Below are positions 48,101 through 57,026 of a stretch of 64,000 nucleotides of DNA, piece after piece (the stretch's first letter is position 1; the number at the start of each line of letters is the position of its first letter). The translations under genes and the position numbers were made by a program. The stretch is from Rhabditoides inermis (Eukaryota > Nematoda > Chromadorea > Rhabditida > Rhabditidae): NCBI GenBank assembly GCA_963966185.1, contig CAWZYM010000004.1, forward strand, positions 1 through 64,000, written 5' to 3'. The notes below the pieces were generated by a model. The model searched no databases. It was given only the letters and a program-made list of their open reading frames with translations, and was not told the DNA's origin.

Positions 48101-48530
48101 GGTAGTGTGGAGGCGGATAAGGTAGTAGTGGCTCTTACTGTTGTGTCGAGAAGGCCACGGTACGAGGGATACGGTATTCTGGGTCCGATGCGGTAGTAGT
48201 GGCTCTCACTGTGGTGTTGAGCAGGCTCTCACTGTTGGGTCGAAGTACACGGTACAAGGGATTGGGATACGATAATTTGGGGTTTGGGGGCGGATACGGT
48301 ATTTCCATTCACCGTTGCTGTTTCAGTCGCTCGGCCAGAAGCCGGACTTTTTCTACGCGATGCAGCTGCTGGAGACGACGGGTGTGTGCATTGTGCCGGG
48401 CAGCGGGTTCGGTCAGAAGGACGGCACGTACCACTTCCGCACGACGATCCTCCCTCAGCCCGAGCTGATGAAGGACATGCTCGAGCGCTTCACCTCGTTC
48501 CACAACAAGTTTATGGCCGAGTACAAGTAG
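45101..48530 (+). CDS. Alanine aminotransferase (glutamate-pyruvate transaminase)
   Basis: Thirteen exons in phase give 504 residues, the usual family length: 45101-45184, 45458-45582, 45705-45774, 46002-46076, 46260-46355, 46454-46558, 46629-46709, 46926-47060, 47206-47289, 47379-47455, 47641-47863, 47930-48085, 48327-48530. It is a PLP enzyme of fold type I that interconverts alanine plus 2-oxoglutarate and pyruvate plus glutamate. The PLP lysine is K322 in S-I-S-K-G-Y-M-G-E-C-G. Other landmarks are L-S-G-G-A-S-E, I-I-N-P-G-N-P-T-G-Q, L-A-D-E-V-Y-Q-D-N-V-Y and H-F-R-T-T-I-L-P. The N-terminal 24 residues (MRSSAARQAVEAARRTISTT) are Arg/Ser/Ala-rich and acid-poor like a mitochondrial presequence. 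A second Met at residue 24 (M-S-S-N-K) could start a cytosolic form. Confidence 0.95.
45204..45358. repeat. Fold-back MITE in intron 1 of the aminotransferase gene
   Basis: Arms of about 75-80 bp form a near-perfect hairpin: the left arm starts CTTTTGATATCGTAAACGCC and the right arm ends in its near-complement. The loop is only a few bases (around 45283-45287). No coding content. Confidence 0.85.
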
Positions 48531-49052
48531 ACTACCTTTCCCCAATGATCCGATTGGCAGTAGCGGTAGAGAGTCCATAGAGTGTCCCGATTATTTATTA
48601 CACCACCCAGTAGGCGCACACAGCCTGTTGCACTTTGCACGTAGGCATTTGAGTTTTGTTTGCCCCCACACCTTTGATCATAATTTTATGTGTTTATACG
48701 GTTAGATTGCGATATAAATTTGTTTTGCGAGTTCTGTGCGAGGTATTTTTGAGGTATGGGCGTTTTTGGGTTGTGTGTGTGTCTGTGAGATTGAGTTTGA
48801 AGTGGTAAAGTGAGGGCGGCGAGTCAAGGACTGCGATATTATCGAGACCGGAAAGAGAAGGAGACGAGGTCTTGTCGCACCCAAGAATGGTTTGTTTGTT
48901 TGTTTTTGCTCATCGATTTATTGATTGGTTGAGGATTTGGTGACGAATTTCGGCTCGCATTTTCTGCTCGCCACTCGCGCGCACGATTTCGATAGTGTGC
49001 TGAGTGAGGTGAGGTGTAGGAAGAAGGAGGGTATTGATTTATTGATTTTTAG
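48531..49052 (+). other. 3' UTR of the aminotransferase gene and start region of the transporter
   Basis: A reading frame ending D-F-D-S-V-L-S-E at 49008, followed by a GTGAGG donor and a 44-bp intron, matches the expected N-terminus of SLC22 proteins. No in-frame Met was found upstream. Confidence 0.45.
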
Positions 49053-49250
49053 GTGGGAGACTATGGCAAGTATCAGCTGATATGGTTCTTCATTCTCTGT
49101 ATGCCAGCGTCTCTGCCATCTGCATTCTCGGCGTTCAATCAACCATTCGTGGTTGGAATGCCGCCACATAGGTGGGAGAGAGGGAGAGAGAGAGAGAGAT
49201 AGAGAGAGAGAAGGAGGGAGATGAGAGAGGGGGGAGAGAAGAGAGAGAGG

Positions 49251-49304
<54 letters not shown>

Positions 49305-50944
49305 AGAGGAGAGGAGAGAGGGAGAGAGAGAAGAGAGAGTGAGAGAGAGATGCATAGAGAGAGGGAGAGATGGAGAGAGAGATGACTTTCAGATGCAAGG
49401 TGCCAGAAGGTCGGGACGATCTCACGCCAGTTGGGGTGGAAGAGGTAATACGCGTTAAAACATAACGAGTATTTTTTTTCTTTCAGGAGGTGATGAGCTG
49501 CTTTCAATACAATCAGTCGCAAGTGGACCACTATAGGAACTTCACATCGATCGGAATGGACGTGTATCGGTGCGCAGAGAGGAGAGAGAGAGAGAGAGAG
49601 GGAGAGAAAGGGGGAGAGAGAGGAAGAGAGAGAGAGGGGGGGAGGAGGAGGGAGGGAGGAAGAGAGCACACATTTCGATCCGCTCTTTCCCATAGTATTA
49701 GTATTATTTTCTTCTCTCACTCAGACATATAATCCCCATAGTGATCAGTGATGTGTATTGGAGACTGTATAGGTGTATAGGTACATGCTAGACTAGAAAC
49801 TAGACTGTATAGGTGCCAATAAATTTGAACTGTGATGAACTTTTTCCAGAGAAGACCTCGAGTTGGTGCCGTGCCAGAATGGCTGGGTCTATGACAACAC
49901 CACCTACGTCAACTCTCTTGTTACTGAGGTGGGGTGATGACGTCACGATGACGTCATGACGTAACTTTGTGACGTCATGACGTTACTGTATGACGTCATG
50001 GCGTGCCTTCATGATGCCATGACGTTACTGTATGACGTCACGTCATGACTTGCATCTAATCTAAGACGTCATGGCGTTACTGTATGACGTCATGACGTCA
50101 ATCTATGACGTTATGACCTCACTCTAAAACGTCATGACGTCATGACGTCACGTTTCAGTTCGATGACGTCACGTTTCAGTTCGATCTGGTGTGCGGGGAG
50201 AGTCACTGGGTGGAGATCAGCACCACGTCATTCTATGTGGGGTCGTTCATCGGAAACGCCATGTTCGGATGGGTGGCGGACAAGTGAGGAGAGAGAGGGA
50301 GAAAAGGAGGGAGGAAGGGAGGGAGGGAGAGAGGGAGGGAGAGAAGGAGGGAGAGGAGGAGAGAGAGAGTGGAGAGGGAGGGAGAGAGAGAGGGAGGGAG
50401 AGAGAGAGGGATAGAGTTAGAGATGGAGAGAGGGGGAGAGAAAGAGGGAGAGGGAGAGAAAGAGAGAGAGACTCACCCCTTTCATCAGATTCGGCCGACG
50501 TCGCTCGTTCTTCCTCATCCTCGCCTGTCTCGTGTGCTTCGGCTCTCTCAACTCGCTGGTGCGCGACGTGCGGTGAGTCGCGCCTTTTCCGCGACTAATC
50601 GCGCGCAACGCGCGACTAATCGCCCGTTTCAGCGAGTTTGTCGCCGTGCGATTCATCGTCGGTCTGCCCTTCCCAGCGCTCTTCCAGATACCGTTTATTA
50701 TCAGTGAGTGGAGAAAATAATGTTTGATTCACACTAGTGTGTCATATGTGCGGACGTTGCCGCGTTTGCATATAATAATGTTTATCTGCCGTGACATAAC
50801 ATACACGAATAAGTGAATAAAAAATATGCCTGCAACCCGCACTAATCTCTTTTTTTGCAGCGATGGAACTCATGGGTAACGAGGGCCGCATCTTCTCCGG
50901 CCTCATGATCAACATGTTCTTCGGCGCCGCGATGGGCGTGCTGG
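49053..50944 (+). pseudogene. SLC22-type organic ion transporter, N-terminal half only
   Basis: Eight exons join in phase: 49053-49171, 49393-49444, 49487-49569, 49850-49928, 50180-50283, 50489-50572, 50633-50703, 50861-50944, about 225 residues; an upstream piece may end at 49008. The family (major facilitator superfamily) carries organic cations or anions across the plasma membrane with 12 helices. Visible here are helix 1 (YQLIWFFILCMPASLPS), the extracellular R-C-K-V-P-E and P-C-Q-N-G-W-V-Y, and F-D-L-V-C. The MFS signature G-W-V-A-D-K-F-G-R-R-R and about four further helices follow, ending G-A-A-M-G-V-L. The last exon has a donor, but no following exon is seen before the opposite-strand gene at 51601. 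The C-terminal half is therefore missing and the gene is probably truncated, although a far-away exon cannot be excluded. Confidence 0.75.
49929..50179. repeat. TGACGTCA-rich minisatellite in a transporter intron
   Basis: Intron 4 is built almost entirely of ATGACGTCATGACGT and CATGACGTTACTGTATGACG units, giving more than ten TGACGTCA or near-TGACGTCA palindromes, the consensus of CREB/ATF sites. Confidence 0.85.
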
Positions 50945-51600
50945 GTGGGTGCGCATAAACTCACAATCTGAAAGTTCCGCTAGCTTCTCTTTCTTCTCGC
51001 GGCCAGAGACAGTACTATAACAATACTATAACATATACACTATATACTATAAATATATACTAACTATATACTATAAGAGTGGAGCTGTTGGGCGCACAGC
51101 CAGGGAGAACAAGGGCTAACTCGCCGATTCTCACTATATACATAGCATTGAAATCGGAAATGAGTTTATGATTCCAACCCTGAACATTTTGGACGAATTT
51201 CCGAGTAAACAAGACAAGGAAATGCGTGTGAATTGCGAAAAGGACTCGCGATTTCGCAATTTCGCATCGCATCACATTGAAATGGACTAAGTGAGGGTTT
51301 TATATGGTTGATACTCAAACACACCAGCCAAACAGTTTATTGCGATTATAGTGTAGTCACGAGACACGGTCGTGATGCCTCACAGCTTACAGGCATGGGC
51401 CATGGGGCCATGTGAGTGCGCATAACATGGAAATCACACTGAAAAGATTTGTTTATTAGTCCGACGCTTCAATAAGACATGAAACACATATAGATTGCGC
51501 AAACACATGTAGATAGTTTCATAGAACACGCCGCAACATTGGCTACGAGTGAGGGTGATGCACAAGAAGGTAGGGGTAGGACGGGTAGGATGAGGTCCGC
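50945..51600. other. Region after the truncated transporter
   Basis: ACTATA/TATATAC repeats lie at 51012-51078. No membrane-protein exon on the plus strand was found. The opposite-strand zinc-finger gene ends at 51601. Confidence 0.5.
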
Positions 51601-52615
51601 TCACTGCTGCGAGGGCTGAGGCTGCGGGGGCTGTTGTGCAGAGTCAGAGGCGGAGGGCGCCGGTGCCTGCTGCAGCAGCCTGACGTTGACTTTGTCGTAG
51701 TCCAGCACGCGCTGGCTCTTCAGCTCCGACAGCGCACCTCTATAGGATTTGTCCCTGAAAAAAATACTATAATTACGTACCACTCTAAATTTCGTGTGTA
51801 AACTGTAAACTACGACTACCACGTGAAAGAACGTGAAAATACAGTCACTTTTCATCAACAAGTTGTATGTTTAAAAAAAAAAGAAGAAATGGTGTGAAAA
51901 CGTCTCGCGAAGTTGTGGATTTCGTAGTGAGAAATGACAAAATATGCCGCCGATGCACAACGCACTTATAAGACCAAAAATTTGTATGTTCTTCCCTCTA
52001 TCAATGATAATCTTATGTGCATATACACACAATGACATATGTAACAATCCATTAGAGGCACAGCGGCGACTTAATTCTACAACTAGTTTTCTTGAACGCG
52101 TATTACCACTCATGCAAAACAATTGCCGAAGACAGGACTCGAACCGGCGAGTTTAGCGACATAACGGCGCACACACGCGGCAGTCAATGAACTGCATCGA
52201 TCTCGCTGGTTCGATTCCTGTTTACGCCAAATGTTTTGCTTCTATCAAAATGAGGAGTTGTGGCAAGTTGTGACAGAATTGAGTCGCCATTGTGTCTTTG
52301 AATGATAAAAAAGCTTCAAAAAAGCTCACGTGAAAGAATTGACGCCATTGTGGTTCTCGTATTTCTGCTTCAATTTCTCTTCCAGAGTCTTTCTGCACAT
52401 CGATCCAGTGTTTTCCTTTAGCAGGTTCACAAGAATCGTAGCGTAAGAGTAAGCTTGCTGAAATTGTGGACCTCAATGAATGATAATAGTTGGTAAGCAG
52501 TTATCAATGCATTTTTTTTTGAAACATACGCAATTTCGGCACGCGCTGTGTTTCCAGCCGTGATCGCGTGATCGTCGTATAACTTTTTTGCGTTTGTATA
52601 ATGAACCTCTCTCTC

Positions 52616-52655
<40 letters not shown>

Positions 52656-53328
52656 AGAGATTAACCAGTTACTGTTACCTTTACTCGACTTGTTTCGCGC
52701 AGCTGTTAGTTTAAACTCACGGGCTTGCCCTTGCCCCTCGGCGTCCGCGGAGTGGCGGGACTTGCCACAGGAGGAGCGACCGCCTGAGGAGTCTCCGGGG
52801 CTCGCTGCGGCTGCTCAGGCGTTGGCAGCTCGACCGAACCGGCACGCGGGGTCTCCGCCAGAGACAGACTCGCCAAGTCGGGGACCATCTTGAGAGAAGT
52901 GGCCGAGGCGAGCAGAGTAGCGAGCGCATCCGCTCCCATCGGCTTCAGCTCATTCACAACGCCCGCGCCCTGGAACGATCGATAGACACATACATGATGA
53001 AGAGTGACTCTCACCGGGCGGAAGAAACCGTGGGGGTGATCGTGCGAGCAGTCTTGGCACACTGCGCGCTTGCACGTAGTGCACCAGCCGGCAACCGGCT
53101 TGTCAAGCTGTCCACAGGCGCAGGCAAATGACATGCCCTGAATTGAGGGCATACCAAAGCGTTCACAACAAAGAATTTGTGAACAATAAGTTTTTGCAAA
53201 AAAAACGATCAATTTCGCAAAAGCAAATCAAGGGAGGGAAGCGAGGGAAGGTCGGTTTTACGACCTAAATTTACGATTAAGATGACTCGCAGCAAACTCA
53301 CACTGATGCATTCACGGAGGTGCATCAT
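51601..53328 (-). CDS. Small B-box-like zinc-finger protein
   Basis: The supported exons (minus) are 53302-53328, 53015-53137, 52721-52969, about 52530-52582 (5' edge uncertain), 52330-52457 and 51601-51754. Residues 7-46 contain C-x(7)-C-A-C-G-x(9)-W-C-T-T-C-x(4)-C-Q-D-C-S-H-D-H-P-H-G, a Cys/His pattern like a B-box zinc-binding domain. A linker rich in Thr-Pro and Ala-Pro follows, then a charged helical stretch (KTLEEKLKQKY) and a Gln/Pro-rich end. The role is unknown; B-boxes usually mediate protein contacts. The junction between exons 4 and 5 does not keep phase with the best donor (GC|GTATGT), so one exon edge is wrong or an exon is missing. Exons 2, 3, 5 and 6 are solid. Confidence 0.6.
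52065..52250 (-). repeat. tRNA-derived (SINE-like) repeat, copies 2 and 3
   Basis: 52065-52190 is an inverted relative of 4826-4960 (GACTCGAACCGGCGAG is its box B complement). It is followed by a forward box B, GGTTCGATTCC, with CAAATGTTTTGCT at 52218-52250. It lies in the intron between the last two exons of the zinc-finger gene. Confidence 0.6.
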
Positions 53329-53457
53329 TGCAGTCAATTGTGATAATTGTGATGAAATAATTGATTTGCACATTTCAAAAGTCGAAATTTTAAATCAGTG
53401 AAAATAGAAGTTCGAGTAAAGATAGAAAATAAAACATCAATCGAATCGCCACAATCA
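53329..53457. other. Upstream region of the zinc-finger gene
   Basis: A/T-rich, with no feature recognised before satellite-related sequence begins near 53458. Confidence 0.4.
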
Positions 53458-53509
53458 GCGAGCACAACTAAGTGGGAGTGGTATTGGAAATCAAAGGGGG
53501 GAGTCGGAG
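53458..53509 (+). repeat. Left remnant of the ~130-bp satellite
   Basis: GCGAGCACAACTAAGTGGGAG followed by TGGTATTGGAAATCAAAG and GTCGGAG matches the end of each satellite unit at 62418-64000. The left LTR follows immediately. Confidence 0.85.
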
Positions 53510-54705
53510 TGTCGTGGCTCTGCACGACTTTATATCAATATTATGTGCTATTATGCAGTCTAATCATGTATTGTATATCATTTCCCGTGGTGAGGCGTCA
53601 TCCAAACTGCGAGAGTCGGGAGTGTCGCGGCTACAGCCACGACTGTTATAAAATAGCCAAAATACGCCATCCATGGTGTTTTACGCTCACTATTGTGACA
53701 TAGCGCAACCGTAATTTACCGGTGTTCATCGCGATCGGAAGTTTGCCTCCTATCAGCTAGCGATACGCAGCCGCCGGCCATTTCGTATTGTCGAAATTCA
53801 GTCGGTTCAGTTTATGGGAGTCGAGTCAGTTCATCGCAGTCTAGTAGATTCGAAACGAATCGTTGCCGGCGCACGGAAAGTACTGTGTGCAAGGTATAGT
53901 CAAAAAGGGTCACAATGCAACATAGTCGTAGTCAATTAGCATGAATAATAGTCATTAAAACCAAGCCATTATCTTCTAATATAATCAGTCATTATCTTCA
54001 ATTAAGTCGTCTTCAATATGTATCAAAGAAGTCTGAGGCTCTATATGAGTCTAGTCTGTTGCTGTATTTGTTGCGTCGGAAGTCCCTCGGATGAGAGGGC
54101 AGAAGATTGATTGACGATGATCGGCTGATTTGCTGGACGACCCTAACGCTAACGAGCCGGGAGACGATCGGAACACAAGGACCTCGGGCGCCATAGGAGT
54201 CGCCGAGCCGCCGGATCAAGGAGAAAAATAGGTATTGGAGAATAACTGTCCCCCATTGTACTCATGTCCGTGTTTCATTGATTAGAAAGGCTGAGTGGAT
54301 GTAGTATCGAGGGCCTTGATGTACACTTGGTAGCCTCGCCACCTCCTTTGACTTTGAGTACGTTTCCTTCCCCGTGCTAGATATAGAGGGCTGGGGAAAT
54401 TCCCACCCCAGTGGCCTCCTCCTTATTCTCTTCTCATTCCTCCTCGATTCCCGATCTGAATATATCTCCGACCTGTCATGTTCCTTTCCCTCACTCGATC
54501 TGCTTGTTTCATGACGTCATTTATCTATACTGTTCTATGATAGATTGTACGATTATCTAGCAACTGTGTATTCATTGATGTGATATACATGAGTCACCTA
54601 CCAACAGTAATCCTTATAAAATCATTGTGCCCAACCCTGACTTAAGAATGTGTGCGATGGTGATTCTACTAGTCTGGGCATACTTTTCAACTTGTAAATG
54701 CGTCA
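53510..54705 (+). repeat. Left LTR of the outer element (intact)
   Basis: 1196 bp, starting TGTCGTGGCTCTGCACGAC and ending AACTTGTAAATGCGTCA. It contains the uninterrupted GTGTGCAAGGTATAG site (53886-53900) at which the BEL element entered the other LTR. Confidence 0.92.
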
Positions 54706-54718
54706 TGGTGCATCGGCC
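54706..54718 (+). promoter_or_regulatory. Primer-binding site of the outer element
   Basis: TGGTGCATCGGCC directly follows the left LTR. It complements the 3' end of a tRNA-Gly(GCC)-type acceptor with CCA added (from general knowledge of that tRNA), a common primer for metazoan LTR elements. Confidence 0.75.
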
Positions 54719-55775
54719 TTCCCTAGAATCCGATGGAATCTTCACTGAACCACCGCAAGTTGCTAAAAAGTTGCCAGACTTTCCCGCACATTCTTAGAAA
54801 CCCCTATTCAGTCAACCATGATTCATTCATCCGAAGTCCGATTCAAGTAATCAATATTGTACTTGTTGAAGTTGCAGTCCATGATAGTGCTATTGCAACA
54901 GTCAAATCATGTATATTATAATTTTAGCAGTTCATTGAGTCGTTATGCAGCCGAACACGAGTCGCTTGGCGCTGCTCCCATGAAGCTATGAGCGCCCATT
55001 CAAGTGCTTTCTTGAATGTAGAAACAAATATATGTTTCGCAAGTCTAGAATTGTGTTCTTTTATTTTACATTTAATGCATTTCATACGCGATTTGTGTTG
55101 TCGTTCGCTTCGGTGATGGTTGAACGCCTTGAACTTGTCGCGCGTGCGTGTTTTTCGAAATTCAACATGTCGATGTATGATTGTTATTTTGATAGTCAAT
55201 TCAATTCATTTGTGTTTTAATTAGTCTAGTCAAACTCTAATACAAATTTAAAAACGCAGATTCCAGTCGAACAATATTGATGATATCGTCGAAGCTGAAC
55301 AAAGACTCCAAGAAGTCCAGTGTGCTCAAACAACTTATATGCAAATGTTCATTGTTTTTAAAAATTGCAGTCATATTATAATCCAATTACATTTCCAGCC
55401 TATGTCAGTCAAGGCACAAAAAACAGTGGCCGCGCCCCGCGACACACTAGCTACCGTATACCAATGTCAGTCAACCGTATTGCGTACCTTGTATAATGCA
55501 ATCAATGCATCAATCAATCCATCATTTCACAGTCAATTGCCCTAATAGTCAAATAGGAATTTAAATTCAATGATAGTCATGAAACCTTGCGAGGGAATAG
55601 ATCCTACCGTAACCTGGCTGACCACCTTGCTTGGTTAAGGGGGAGCCACGCTATGCGTCGCGTGATAATGAGTGATTTTAGTCAAAGTTAGATGTCATGA
55701 AACATTCATATTTCACATCACCACTTCAGTAACTCAAAATCGCAGTTTATAAGTCGGAGTGAGCACTCATCAAAT

Positions 55776-55789
55776 GAGAAAGTGGGGAG
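55776..55789 (+). promoter_or_regulatory. Polypurine tract of the outer element
   Basis: GAGAAAGTGGGGAG lies immediately before the right LTR, the expected position for the plus-strand primer. Confidence 0.8.
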
Positions 55790-56173
55790 TGTCGTGGCTC
55801 TGCACGACTTTATATCAATATTATGTGCTATTATGCAGTCTAATCATGTATTGTATATCATTTCCCGTGGTGAGGCGTCATCCAAACTGCGAGAGTCGGG
55901 AGTGTCGCGGCTACAGCCACGACTGTTATAAAATAGCCAAAATACGCCATCCATGGTGTTTTACGCTCACTATTGTGACATAGCGCAACCGTAATTTACC
56001 GGTGTTCATCGCGATCGGAAGTTTGCCTCCTATCAGCTAGCGATACGCAGCCGCCGGCCATTTCGTATTGTCGAAATTCAGTCGGTTCAGTTTATGGGAG
56101 TCGAGTCAGTTCATCGCAGTCTAGTAGATTCGAAACGAATCGTTGCCGGCGCACGGAAAGTACTGTGTGCAAG
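55790..56173 (+). repeat. Right LTR of the outer element, first part
   Basis: It matches 53510-53893 base for base as far as can be read, and ends at the BEL insertion site GCAAG. Confidence 0.92.
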
Positions 56174-56503
56174 TGTCAAGACTAAGCTATGGGGCAGGGT
56201 TCAGTCTAAGGTACTCTACAGTAAGGGTACTAATAACTACAGTAATGGTAATAGTAACTACGGTAATCTACAGTGATAACAATACAATACATCAGACCTG
56301 TCTCCATGGCCGTCGAGAGGGTTGCCACAATACTCTCGCCAATAAATACATAACAGTAATATAGAAGTGACTTTATCGCATATAGTAAATATACATGAAA
56401 GGGCGACCGCTCACGCGGATCGTCCCGGCGATAAGTGTCGATCTCTCTCACTTCTCTCTTACGTGTCTGTGCTCTCTCTCACTCTCTCGTTCCGGTCGGG
56501 ACA
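56174..56503 (-). repeat. 3' LTR of the BEL/Pao element
   Basis: 330 bp, apparently identical to 61271-61600, so the insertion is young. A good polypurine tract is not obvious beside it: the sense strand there is C-rich. Confidence 0.9.
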
Positions 56504-57026
56504 TTCCGGGGGGGACGCGAGAACATCTCGAGTGTAATGAGTGATGTGACACGGGGGGGAGATAATCGATACTTATAAATTTATAAAGTGACAATTGCCC
56601 TGTTTTTTGGGCTTCTCAGTCTACGTTCGGTAGTGGGTCTCCTCCTGTCGCTTGTTGAAGACGTGTTGTCGTTGACGTGTTGTTTTGTCGTTGACGATGA
56701 AGGCTTCTTCTGACGGCTGGTAGGTATAGTCGCGTCTGGTGTGAAGTGACGGTAGAGTGAGTGCGCGCTGCCGATTACGTTACTGTTTTTTCTTCTTCCG
56801 AGAACCTCTTTTAAGTTCTCCTTTTTTGTTTTTAGAGTGACGCCAATTGATTACGATCATTGTTTACATCTTTTGTATCAGATCGTGTGTGGCGTGGCGG
56901 TTCGGATGCCCTTTGCAATCCCTTTGAATCCGCCACATGTGCCTTCACAGGACATGGCTTGGACACTCCTCATACATTGTATCCAACTCGGCTGGCGAGG
57001 GCGGCTGGTTTCGTTTTCCTTGTTTT

